DNA from: Patescibacteria group bacterium UBA5124
GTDB taxonomy: Bacteria > Patescibacteriota > Gracilibacteria > Absconditabacterales > Absconditicoccaceae
Length of the DNA: 15,127 nt
Reading direction: 5' to 3'
Assembly (NCBI GenBank): GCA_002414185.1
Contig: DHYS01000028.1
Span: forward strand, 66,969 to 82,095
Both the position numbers and the translations under genes were made by a program. A model generated the notes under the pieces. That model was not told the DNA's origin, did not search any database, and saw only the letters and a program-made list of their open reading frames with translations. Below, piece after piece: positions 1 through 7,342 of this stretch. Each line of letters starts with the position of its first letter. Position 1 is the stretch's first letter.

Positions 1-843
1 TTCATCTATACTTTTCTGCATAGAAGCAAAATGATGAGTATCTACCAAAACCTCCTTAAAACGTCAAAAATCTATATGTAAGGCAAACTGTTTAAGCTCA
101 CTAGATTCTAATTCCGGGACAACATGAAGCGTAATAAGATCTTTACTCTGATAAGCACTATCTTTTCCAACAAGAAGCTTCTCTTTAAGATCAGCAGATA
201 ATTCATCCAAATGCTCATAAATAGATTCTATAGTTCCATATTGTTTCACAAGATCCATAGCCTTTTTAGAACCTATACCATCCACACCAGACACATTATC
301 AGAACTATCCCCTATCAATGCCAAATAATCCACAATATGCTGTGGTTCAAAACCAAATTCTTGCATAAAAGTATGAGGCGTTGATGTTGTATTTTTCATA
401 GGATCCACACAATAGATATTTTCTGCCAAAAGTTGTTTCAAATCCTTATCTGCAGAATAAATATCTAGATTTAATCACGTTTGATTTTTATATTTCATAG
501 CTAAACTAGCCAAAATATCATCTGCTTCATATCCAGGAGCAATAAAACTAGGTAATCATAATTCTTCTACTACAGCCTTAACCAAAGGAATTTGATCTTT
601 AAAATCATCTTCCATTTTTTTACGATTTGCTTTATATTCTGGATACGCTTCATGTCTATGAGTTTTCACGGGAGAATCCCATGCTATCATAAAATAATCA
701 GGCTTTTCAGACAATATTTTGATCAACATACGAAAAAAACCATACACAACATTTACATTACGACCATTGCTATCCATCATAGGAGGAAACGCATAATATG
801 CTCTATATAAGAATCCTGATCCATCCAAAAGAAAAAATTTCAT
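1..843 (-). CDS. 5'-3' exonuclease, N-terminal region of a DNA polymerase I type protein (partial, runs off the left edge)
   Basis: This is a FEN/PIN-type 5'-3' exonuclease, expected to remove RNA primers and flaps in replication and repair. The ATG at 841-843 opens the typical start MKFFLLDGSGFLYRAYYAF (compare IDGsxxxYRAyfA). About 281 codons are visible. Metal-binding and core motifs follow: GYEADDILASLA near residues 103-114, SADKDLKQL near 130-138, and GDSSDNVSGVDGIGSKKA, which is the helix-3-turn-helix DNA-binding motif. Three in-frame TGA codons (556-558, 475-477, 64-66) are read as Gly; with TGA as stop the gene would be three pieces. The frame stays open at base 1, so it cannot be told whether a polymerase domain follows (polA) or whether this is a stand-alone exonuclease. 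It is divergent from tsaE. Confidence 0.93.
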
Positions 844-867
844 ATATGCAAGAAAGGAATAAAAGAC

Positions 868-896
868 TTGAAACCATCTGATTGGATATATATATT
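868..896 (+). promoter_or_regulatory. Candidate sigma-70 type promoter for tsaE
   Basis: TTGAAA (868-873), a 17-base spacer and TATATT (891-896) match the -35 and -10 consensus at 5 of 6 positions each. The predicted transcription start near 903 leaves a leader of about 60 bases before the tsaE ATG at 965. The region is AT-rich and contains a TATATATATA stretch that could serve both directions. The divergent exonuclease promoter must also lie in 844-960, but no clear -35 was seen for it. Confidence 0.4.
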
Positions 897-964
897 TATA
901 TTCAATTTACAACGCAAACATCCAAACCCAACATCACTCCATTTTATTCATTACGTAGTATTTT

Positions 965-1360
965 ATGAAATATACCATCAACTCAGAACAAGAAATGATA
1001 GATTTCTGAAAATCATTAGCACAAAAACACAAAATTATTCTTCTAGAGTGAGATCTTTGAGCTGGAAAAACAACCTTTACCAAAGGATTTGCTCAGTGAT
1101 TAGATATTACACAAACTCCTGTACAAAGTCCCACATACACCTATATCAATATCTATGAAAACAAGCTTCTTCATATAGATATGTATAGACTTCAATCAGA
1201 ACAAGAACTTACAGAAAAAGGAATTCTGGATCAAATCAACGAATTTGACTACATCATCATCGAACGACCTAAATATATTGATAAACTCCCTATCAACACG
1301 TATATCACCGCATCTATAAAAAAAACCTCTCCGACAAGCAGAGAGGTTGAGATTATATAA
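965..1360 (+). CDS. tsaE: tRNA threonylcarbamoyladenosine biosynthesis ATPase TsaE
   Basis: TsaE is the small P-loop ATPase that works with TsaB/TsaD to form t6A37 in ANN-decoding tRNAs. The product is 131 aa, near the usual family length. The P-loop GDLGAGKTTFTKGFAQGL starts at residue 29 and is followed by SPTYTYINIY, HIDMYRL and the IIE-x-P motif, all family hallmarks. The ATG at 965 follows an in-frame TAG (956-958), so no longer start exists. Four TGA codons (1007, 1049, 1058, 1097) are read as Gly; two are P-loop glycines, which makes the recoding hard to doubt. The residue after E100 is encoded by CGA (1265-1267), where TsaE proteins carry a nearly invariant Trp (EWP). The last codons form one arm of a terminator serving the opposite strand. 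Confidence 0.95.
1318..1348 (-). terminator. Rho-independent terminator of the 1363-3204 gene
   Basis: An 8-bp perfect stem (AACCTCTC at 1324-1331 with GAGAGGTT at 1341-1348) and a 9-base loop are followed, in the minus direction, by eight U's (A-run 1318-1325 on the plus strand, partly within the stem). It lies just past the minus-strand TAA at 1363-1365 and inside the coding end of tsaE. There is no U-run in the plus direction. Confidence 0.8.
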
Positions 1361-1362
1361 TA

Positions 1363-3204
1363 TTACAATCACGTAATTCCATACGTCTCCATAATATCTT
1401 TAAACTCACTAATATTATAGTTAGTAAGATTTTGTTTACATGCATTATCATCATCTTTTACAAGTTTTAATATCACAAGGAAGTTATTAAATCTCTTAGT
1501 AAGATCATCCAATTCTGACTGTTCCAAAGTACCAGTTTTATTCAATTTTTGTACAATATAATAAGAGAAGGCATTAACTATTTTTCTTACTTCATTATTT
1601 TTAAACTGAGGCATTTGGAGATTAAATTGATTTCATTTTATTTGTAATTGGATTGTCGTAAAATCAATATCATTCTTACACGTATTAAACTTATCAATTT
1701 CCTTTTTAACCAAATTTAAAACTGATTGCATAGTTGATCAAGAAAGAGATATTCCTCCAGTAAGATTAAATTGTAAACCTAATGTACTATCAATACTTCT
1801 TTGAAAATCTGTACCATAAATAACCGACACAAAAGAATATGATAAGAAACCAGAAGCATTATAATTTAAGAGATATTTATACGTTGTTTGATTACCGGCT
1901 AAATCCAATAATGACAAGGAAAGATCATACGAATATCAAGAAAGCAAAGTAAATGTATAATCATATCCTGTTACATAACCACTTCCATTAATAATACCTC
2001 CTGTTGTATAATTATGTAAAGAAAGAATTATGTTAGACAAAGCATTTTCTTGTGATGTATAAGAAACTTGTATCTTTGAAGACACTATTCCAATAGACAA
2101 AGAAGATACTATTGGAAATGTTTTATCAAAAACAAATTCCGTACCTGATTCAACTAGTCCTGTATTTCACGCAAGATCTGAAAATTGTATAGAATAATTT
2201 ACATTTCAACTATTTTGAGAACTAGTCATATAAAGACCATATTCATAGTGCAAACCTGATTGAGAAATCAGACTAGCTTCTCCAGATGAAATAAGTACTT
2301 GTATTCACGTCAAGTCTTCACTTGCATCAAAAATTATTTTCAAAGGAGATGCAATACCCAAAAGTCCTGTAGTCAATCATCAAGACGAAGTCAAAACAAT
2401 ACCTGTCAAAGATGGACTCATATGATCTATAGTGAAGGCTGGTGAATTATATAACATATGTCATTGTTCGTCAAAAACAATTGCCATATATCCAGACCAA
2501 TATAATCCTGTACCAAGTATCTGATTAGTATCAAAAGAAAAACCATGAGCACTTCCAGATAATTGAGCTAATTCTACCCATTGTTGATCTTGTTGATAAA
2601 CTTGGAAAGAATAGGTAGTAGGCTGACAAGTTCCAGATAAAGTCCATTGAAAAGATGCAACATCTTTAAACACTACTCCACTCAAAAAATCTTGCATAAT
2701 AAGATCTCAATTTTGACAAACATGAACCACATCTTCAGTCTGACTTTCTATAAATGAAGAAGTTGTATCTTCAGCTATTTCCTCAGTAACTTCCTCAATA
2801 ACTTCCTCAGTTGTATCTTCAGTTATTTCAGTATCTACTACTCCTGTCGATGTTTCTATGTCCCCTGTTGATATTTCAGTGTCTACTACTCCCGTTGCTA
2901 TTTCTACATCTCCTGTTGATATTTCAGTATCTACTACTCCTGTTGATGTTTCTACATCTCCTGTTGATATTTCAGTATCAAGAGATCCAGTAGCTTCTAA
3001 AACCACTCCAGTATCCAAAGATATCTCTTGAGCAAAACCAATATCCTTGGCTCAATTATACAAAACAAAACTAGTTCCAAAAAGAACTACTATTTTCATA
3101 GCAAGAAAAATACTTCAAGCAACACCTCATAAAAACAAATATTTTTTATGATGAACTTGAATATGTTGAACTATCTTTTTAGCATGATGATGGGGAAAAA
3201 TCAT
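1363..3204 (-). CDS. Membrane-anchored surface protein with His-rich N-terminus, Thr/acidic repeat and Ig-like domains
   Basis: No named family is recognised for the whole 613-aa protein. The ATG at 3202-3204 gives a short His/Lys-rich cytoplasmic head (HHHAKK, then HHKKYLF), then one hydrophobic segment at about residues 24-47, probably an uncleaved N-terminal membrane anchor. Residues 75-128 are a 16-residue Thr/Asp/Glu repeat, followed by a strongly acidic stretch (EEVIEEVTEEIAED). After about residue 170 come beta-rich segments resembling bacterial Ig-like domains, with two DLAGN motifs typical of such repeats. The last ~110 residues look helical and charged. Many TGA codons (for example 1369, 1633, 2461, 2707) are read as Gly. 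The gene has its own strong promoter and terminator, so it is probably monocistronic. The product is inferred to be mostly extracellular. An alternative start at 3097-3099 would cut into the hydrophobic segment and is less likely. Confidence 0.82.
2821..2982 (-). repeat. In-gene tandem repeat, 48-bp period, encoding a Thr/acidic linker
   Basis: About three copies of a 16-residue unit (VETSTGVVDTEISTGD and variants with VEIA and IETS), preceded by a partial copy, lie within the surface protein at 1363-3204. The unit is rich in Thr, Ser and Asp/Glu and has no Lys or Arg, which suits an extended spacer between the membrane anchor and the outer domains. Copies differ by single substitutions. Unit number may vary between strains. 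Confidence 0.85.
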
Positions 3205-3239
3205 GATATATAAAAAGAAAAATAAAATCTTTACTATTA

Positions 3240-3267
3240 AGTATATTCAGAATTTTTATTTTGTCAA
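3240..3267 (-). promoter_or_regulatory. Strong sigma-70 type promoter for the 1363-3204 gene
   Basis: Read on the minus strand, TTGACA (3267-3262), a 16-base spacer and TATACT (3245-3240) give a perfect -35 and a 5/6 -10. The predicted start near 3233 leaves a leader of about 30 bases, AT-rich and without a GGAG-like element, before the ATG at 3204. Confidence 0.7.
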
Positions 3268-3288
3268 AAAATCGGGAACAAAATATAT

Positions 3289-3317
3289 AAAAAAAACCAG
3301 CAGCCAAAAGCTGCTAG
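3289..3317 (-). terminator. Rho-independent terminator of the 3338-4177 SLH-like gene
   Basis: On the minus strand the stem AGCAGC / GCTGCT (3299-3304 with 3310-3315, 5-base loop), extendable past one mismatch to 3297/3317, is followed by a run of eight U's (A-run 3289-3296). It lies about 20 bases past the TAA at 3338-3340. Confidence 0.75.
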
Positions 3318-3337
3318 TCTAAAAAATAAAAAGTTTC

Positions 3338-4177
3338 TTATTTAGCTACTGCAAACATTTTTCCTAATGTTTTCAAAAGCGTACTATTAGTATTATTAAT
3401 TGACTCAGAAGAAACAGTTGTAACAATATCTTTATTTCAAACCAACAAATGAGCAAATTCAGCTCTAGTAATATCTGATTCAATATTTTCTAAATCATCA
3501 CAAGCTACCTGAAGAAAATCACAAACAGTTTGTTTTACTAAGAATTTATTTGGATAGAAATATTTTGTCTGATCTTTAGTTTGTATTAAACCTTCAAGCC
3601 AACCTTGTTGATCTGCATAAGCAATATAAGGAGCATAAGAGAGATTTTGCGCAACATCAGCAAACCATCCACGAGATGAAAAAACTATTTGAGGTATTTG
3701 TTGATCTTGTTGGTAAAGACTATATTTTACCACCATCATAATCATCTCATATTTACGCAAGAAATTATCAGGATAGAATTTAGGACGTTGACCATCTACT
3801 ATTCCATATTTTACCAATTTTTCTATATCAGATTGATAGGTATGTCATACAATATCCAACAATCATCCCGTTTGTTCAACTGTTCATGTAGATGCAAATA
3901 CTACCTGATTAGTATCCAGTTTTTCACCATTTACTACACTGGATCATAAATGCAACAATTCTCAAAATACTCATTGCAATCTTTCACTGAGTTTAGAAAC
4001 AAATTCAGACAAATCTTTCTTTTCCACTTGCTGAACTTGAGGCTGAGAAAACGTTTCTGTCGGCAAAGAAAATCAAGATGCAAAGACACTTGAACCCATA
4101 AAGAAAATACTTAGAATGGTCTTCGCGCCACTCAATGTTTTCAAAAATGTTTTTTTGTTTGTGTTTTTTAAAGTCAT
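3338..4177 (-). CDS. Secreted protein with S-layer-homology (SLH)-like repeats
   Basis: The product is 279 aa. The ATG at 4175-4177 is followed by a basic head (KNTNKK), a hydrophobic stretch (TILSIFFMGSSVFA) and a plausible signal peptidase cut near residue 33. A Gln/Glu-rich linker comes next. From about residue 117 to 265 there are SLH-like units: IEKLVKYGIVDG with FYPDNFLRKYEMIMMV, then IAYADQQGWLEG with FYPNKFLVKQTVCDFL, then ITRAEFAHLLV. These fit the SLH pattern (helix, G-x-x-x-G turn, F-x-P-x-x-x-hydrophobic-x-R). SLH domains usually bind a cell-wall polymer, so the protein probably sits in the cell wall or surface layer; there is no sign of an enzymatic domain. TGA codons (for example 3437, 3845, 3863, 3884, 3944) are read as Gly. 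The gene has its own consensus promoter, a structured leader and a terminator, so it is probably abundantly and separately expressed. Confidence 0.82.
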
Positions 4178-4231
4178 ACTCAATGTGAGTTATTGGATAA
4201 ACACTGTGTGTGAAGCGACATTTACCCAATA
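4178..4231 (-). promoter_or_regulatory. Structured 5' leader of the SLH-like gene: two hairpins abutting the start codon
   Basis: In the minus-strand RNA an 11-bp stem (4221-4231 with 4191-4201, one G-U pair, 19-base loop) starts a few bases after the predicted transcription start. A 5-bp hairpin (4186-4190 with 4178-4182, loop of 3) follows directly and ends at the base before the ATG. The second hairpin covers where a ribosome would load. A role in RNA stability or translational control is inference. Confidence 0.5.
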
Positions 4232-4244
4232 TGTAAACGCCCGT

Positions 4245-4272
4245 ATTATAATCCATTTTTTTAATTTGTCAA
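4245..4272 (-). promoter_or_regulatory. Perfect-consensus sigma-70 promoter for the SLH-like gene
   Basis: On the minus strand, TTGACA (4272-4267), a 16-base spacer and TATAAT (4250-4245) match the consensus at all 12 positions. The predicted start is near 4238, leaving a leader of about 60 bases. Its architecture is the same as the promoter at 3240-3267. Confidence 0.8.
4247..4252 (+). promoter_or_regulatory. Possible -10 box for the divergent M16 protease gene
   Basis: TATAAT at 4247-4252 on the plus strand overlaps the minus-strand TATAAT at 4250-4245; together they form the palindrome ATTATAAT. It would give a leader of roughly 28 bases before the ATG at 4287. No good -35 is seen at the right distance (only TTTACC near 4221), so this is tentative. 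Confidence 0.3.
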
Positions 4273-4286
4273 GTGTATTTTATAAA

Positions 4287-5516
4287 ATGAACTATTCTAT
4301 AGAAAAAATAGCAGGTATTGATTGTATTTTTGCTCCTATGCAAGAAGGAAATTCTATTACTATTGAAATTATGTGTAAAGCATGAAGTATTTATGAAAAT
4401 CAAAAAAATAACGGAATCAGCCATTTCCTCGAACATCTTTTTTTCAAAGGTGGTAAAAAATATCCTACTCCCAAAGCTGTAGCAGAAGCTGTAGACAAAT
4501 TTTGAGGAAAATTTAATGCATATACGGGAGATGAATATGCTGGATATTATGTAAAATGTGCTCCAGAATTTGCACACAATGCAATTGATGTTCTCGGAGA
4601 TATGATGATGAATGCCACTTTTCCCAAAGAAGAACTAGAAAGAGAAAAGTGAGTAGTTATTCAAGAACTTAAAATGTACGAAGACAATCCTATGGCACTT
4701 GTTATGCAAAAGTGGCAAGAACGATACTTTGGAAGTAATAGCTATGGTCGACCAACTATAGGAACTATAGAAAATATTCAGAATTTCAATCAAGAAATGC
4801 TTTTCCAACACAAAGCAGACCTGTATACAAAAGATAATCTCATCATCGTTATTGCGGGAAAAATTCAAGACAAACAAACTATCCAAGACCAAATATCTTC
4901 TCTATTTACATCACTTCCAGAGAAAAAAAGAATAGAAATTCCTGTATTTCCAGACAATCATTTACCAGCTGAAAAATCTTCTTTTTTTGATAAAAAAACA
5001 GAACAAAATCATCTCATTATTACAGCACCAGGTTTTGATGGACACAGTGACATGAGATATGCAGCTAATACACTAGCAACAATCCTCGGAGGAAACATGT
5101 CTTCAAGACTTTTCCAAAACATCAGAGAAAAACAAGGATTGTGTTATTATATCAAAGCAAGTCATTACTCTAGTCAAAATCATGGAGAATTTGTCATCAG
5201 AGCAGGTATCGACAAAGATAGATTTGAATTTTGAATACAAAAAATCAAAGAAGAACTTGCTGCTATAGCTACAGGAAATATCACAGAAGAAGAACTCAAA
5301 AATGCTATCGGATACAACGAAGGACAAATCCAAATGGGAATAGAATCATCAGATGAAATGGCAAGTTTTTTATGAGGACAATATCTTCTCTACAACCAAA
5401 TCGAAAGTCTAGAATCAATACTCCAAAAATATAAATCACTTACGCTTGAAGATATAAAAAACATAGCTCAAACAATTTTAAAATCAGATTTTCTCTACAC
5501 ATATCATATACAATAA
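4287..5516 (+). CDS. M16 family zinc metalloprotease (processing-peptidase-like)
   Basis: The product is 409 aa, the usual size of a single-chain M16B peptidase with an active N-terminal half and a C-terminal half. The inverted zinc motif HFLEH is at residues 46-50. The third ligand E127 lies in VVIQELKMYED, exactly 76 residues after H50, giving HxxEH-x76-E. The C-terminal half carries GGNMSSRLFQNIREKQGLCY (residues ~268-287), the conserved substrate-clamp region. No signal peptide is visible, so it probably acts in the cytoplasm on short or unfolded peptides; the substrate is unknown. Five TGA codons (4383, 4503, 4650, 5232, 5373) are read as Gly, for example in AVDKFGGKFNAYT. Two CGA codons (4722, 4749) may encode Trp rather than Arg in this lineage. 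There is no clear Shine-Dalgarno. It is divergent from the SLH-like gene and 95 bases upstream of the HD gene. Confidence 0.93.
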
Positions 5517-5554
5517 ATATATAGTCATATATTATAATAAATAAAATAATATAG

Positions 5555-5599
5555 TTGATATCAATATAAAAAATGATACATAAGTAAATATTTACTTAT
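5555..5599 (+). promoter_or_regulatory. Candidate promoter with overlapping 20-bp palindromic operator upstream of the HD-domain gene
   Basis: TTGATA (5555-5560), a 16-base spacer and TACATA (5577-5582) form a moderate promoter candidate. ATAAGTAAATATTTACTTAT at 5580-5599 is a perfect 20-bp inverted repeat overlapping the -10 and probable start, ending 12 bases before the ATG at 5612. That is a typical place for a repressor site. A second 10-bp palindrome, TTGATATCAA (5555-5564), covers the -35. The binding protein is unknown. AT-rich sequence makes short palindromes common, but a perfect 20-mer is less expected. Confidence 0.45.
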
Positions 5600-5611
5600 T
5601 ATTTTATCGTT

Positions 5612-6547
5612 ATGGAAATCAATAAAAAATCTGGTTGCCTATATGAAAAGAAAAATTTTTTACAGTTTCTTAAGTATTCAAAAGCAAAAGAAATCACTAC
5701 TGCTCTACAAAGAACTCCCCGTTGGGATATCTATTCCGATCAGGAAAAAATGAAGATCTATCATACACTTACCAAAAGAGAATTTACATGATCTATAGAA
5801 GACAAAGAACAACTAACTCAGTTTGTAAACGAAACACTTTATGATCTCAACGATAATAAACGAGAATCTTTTATAAACAAGGAAGGATTCCTTAAAGGAA
5901 CATTAGCTGAAGATGGAAACACCTGGAACCACACAAAAGGACAAAGAAAATTAGCAAAAAGTTATGGAAAAATAGACCTAGAATTAGGACTTCTATCACA
6001 AGATCAATATAATATGCTTATTACAACAATGGATATTCATGATATTGGAGAATGAGCAAGAGGTGACGTTGTCTATGATAAAAAGAATACAAGCAACGAA
6101 GATTTTGAGAGACAATGTGGAGAAGTAATATTAGATAGCATACTCAAAGATGAATATAAGCAAAATTGAATAGCTAAACATATGCAAGAAGCATATGACA
6201 TCAATTTTAATAAAAATCATGAGCTACATACATTTTTCAAAACCTATGAAATATTTTCTTATTTTAAAGGGGCTATAATAGCAACAACAAACAAAGAAAT
6301 TCAATATCCTCATCGATTAGTTCACAATGTTCTTATTAATCAAATTAAAAGACTTCCAGAATTAAAAAAAGGGATACCAAGTGTAACCCAATTTATACAA
6401 GATCATAAAGAGCAAATAGATCAGCTTTTTGTATTTGTAGAAAATTCAGATTTCTTAACAAAGTCAGCACCAAACGGAAAATCAAAAGAAGAATATATTA
6501 CAGCATTTGAAGATGCAAAAGCTATACGAGAAAATGAGTTAAGATAA
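5612..6547 (+). CDS. HD-domain protein (putative metal-dependent phosphohydrolase)
   Basis: The product is 311 aa. The ATG at 5612 is followed by a frame open to the TAA at 6545. The central part has an HD-superfamily signature: H107 (WNHTKGQRK), then H143-D144 within DIHDIGEGARGD, with D152. The spacing resembles the HD_3 type (HDxxE....GD), whose members often act on nucleotides or related phosphates. The segment HTFFKTYEIFSYFKGA matches the downstream helix of such proteins. The reaction and substrate cannot be told from sequence. It has no signal peptide or membrane segment, so it is probably cytoplasmic. Three TGA codons (5789, 6053, 6167) are read as Gly; the one at 6053 is inside the HD signature. 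CGA codons at 5861, 6314 and 6527 are of uncertain meaning (Arg or Trp). The gene ends base-to-base with the convergent exonuclease III gene. Confidence 0.78.
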
Positions 6548-7333
6548 TTATTTCAATACTAATGACACCGGACAATGATCTGATCACATGACATCAGTCT
6601 GATGATAAATAGATTGCACATCTGATAAAATATCATCAGAAACCCAGAAATAATCCAGTCTCCATCATACGTTCCTTGGTCTAGCACCTGCTCTATAACT
6701 CCACCAAGTATAATGATCTCTAAGCTCTGGATTTAATGCTCTAAACACATCTACATATCCATGAGAAGCCATTTTATCCATTTCTGCTCTTTCTATAGGA
6801 AGAAATCAGATTGAATGTTCATTTTCTTTTGGTCTTGCTATATCTATTTCTTTATGACAAATATTAAAATCCCCACAAACAATAACCTTTTCTCCCTTCG
6901 CTCTTAAAGCATCGATATAATGCAAAAAGTGATGATAAAATTCTAGTTTATAAGTAAGCATTTCTGTACCATCAGCCTTTTCTCATCCATTAGGAAAATA
7001 GATATTCAACAAAGTAAATTCTGGAAATTTAGTTTCTACTACTCTTCCATCTTCATGAAAATGCTCTATGGATTCAAAATGAGATGTACTCGACAAAAGA
7101 TTAAGACTTTTTTTTACAAATGTAGCTACTCCTGCATATCCAGGCTTTTGACCAGCATGCCAAATTCTTACATAATCTTGCATCATATAAGATAATTCAG
7201 CCGGTACTTGCGTTTCAAAAGCCTTTGTTTCCTGTATACACAAAATATCTGGATTATCTTGTTTCAACCATTGAAAGAAATCCTTTTGCAAAACTGCACG
7301 TATTCCATTTACATTCCAAGAAGTAATTTTCAT
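6548..7333 (-). CDS. xthA: Exodeoxyribonuclease III / AP endonuclease (Xth family)
   Basis: This EEP-family DNA repair enzyme cuts 5' to abasic sites and trims 3' blocking groups in base excision repair. It is 261 aa, normal for the family. It begins [13 protein letters not shown] with N7, then IQETK (catalytic E35), GDFNI-x-HKEID (D155, N157), an LP-x-ER-x-x-MD segment, RLDY, and the closing GSDHCPV (D252, H253). All active-site motifs are present. TGA codons at 6983, 6806, 6665 and 6584 are read as Gly; the last is the Gly before SDH. Conserved arginines use AGA, AGG or CGT, never CGA. The ATG lies 9 bases after the stop of the surface-protein gene at 7343, so it may be the last gene of that transcript. 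Its stop directly abuts the stop of the convergent HD gene. Confidence 0.95.
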
Positions 7334-7342
7334 AATTAATTT

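Noticed and set aside
844..964. tRNA or other structural RNA in the intergenic gaps
   Set aside because: No cloverleaf or T-loop-like sequence was seen in any gap; the gaps hold only promoters, terminators and AT-rich leaders.
846..1010. Small plus-strand ORF starting at ATG 846 (with TGA as Gly) between the exonuclease and tsaE
   Set aside because: It overlaps the tsaE promoter and start, shows no recognisable motif, and its composition looks like translated AT-rich intergenic DNA.
868..1158. A 96-codon plus-strand frame starting at TTG over the 5' half of tsaE
   Set aside because: It is out of frame with tsaE, which has a full P-loop and family motifs; the product resembles nothing and has low-complexity composition.
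2821..2982. CRISPR array
   Set aside because: The repeat is in-frame coding sequence with degenerate units and no distinct spacers; no cas genes are present.
2811..2993. Leu/Phe-rich plus-strand frame across the Thr/acidic repeat
   Set aside because: It is the antisense shadow of the repeat; its periodic hydrophobic sequence is caused by the 48-bp unit, not by a membrane protein.
4005..4577. Minus-strand and plus-strand frames crossing the divergent promoter region, some running antisense to the M16 gene
   Set aside because: They overlap strong promoter elements and the zinc-protease coding sequence in other frames, with no conserved motif.
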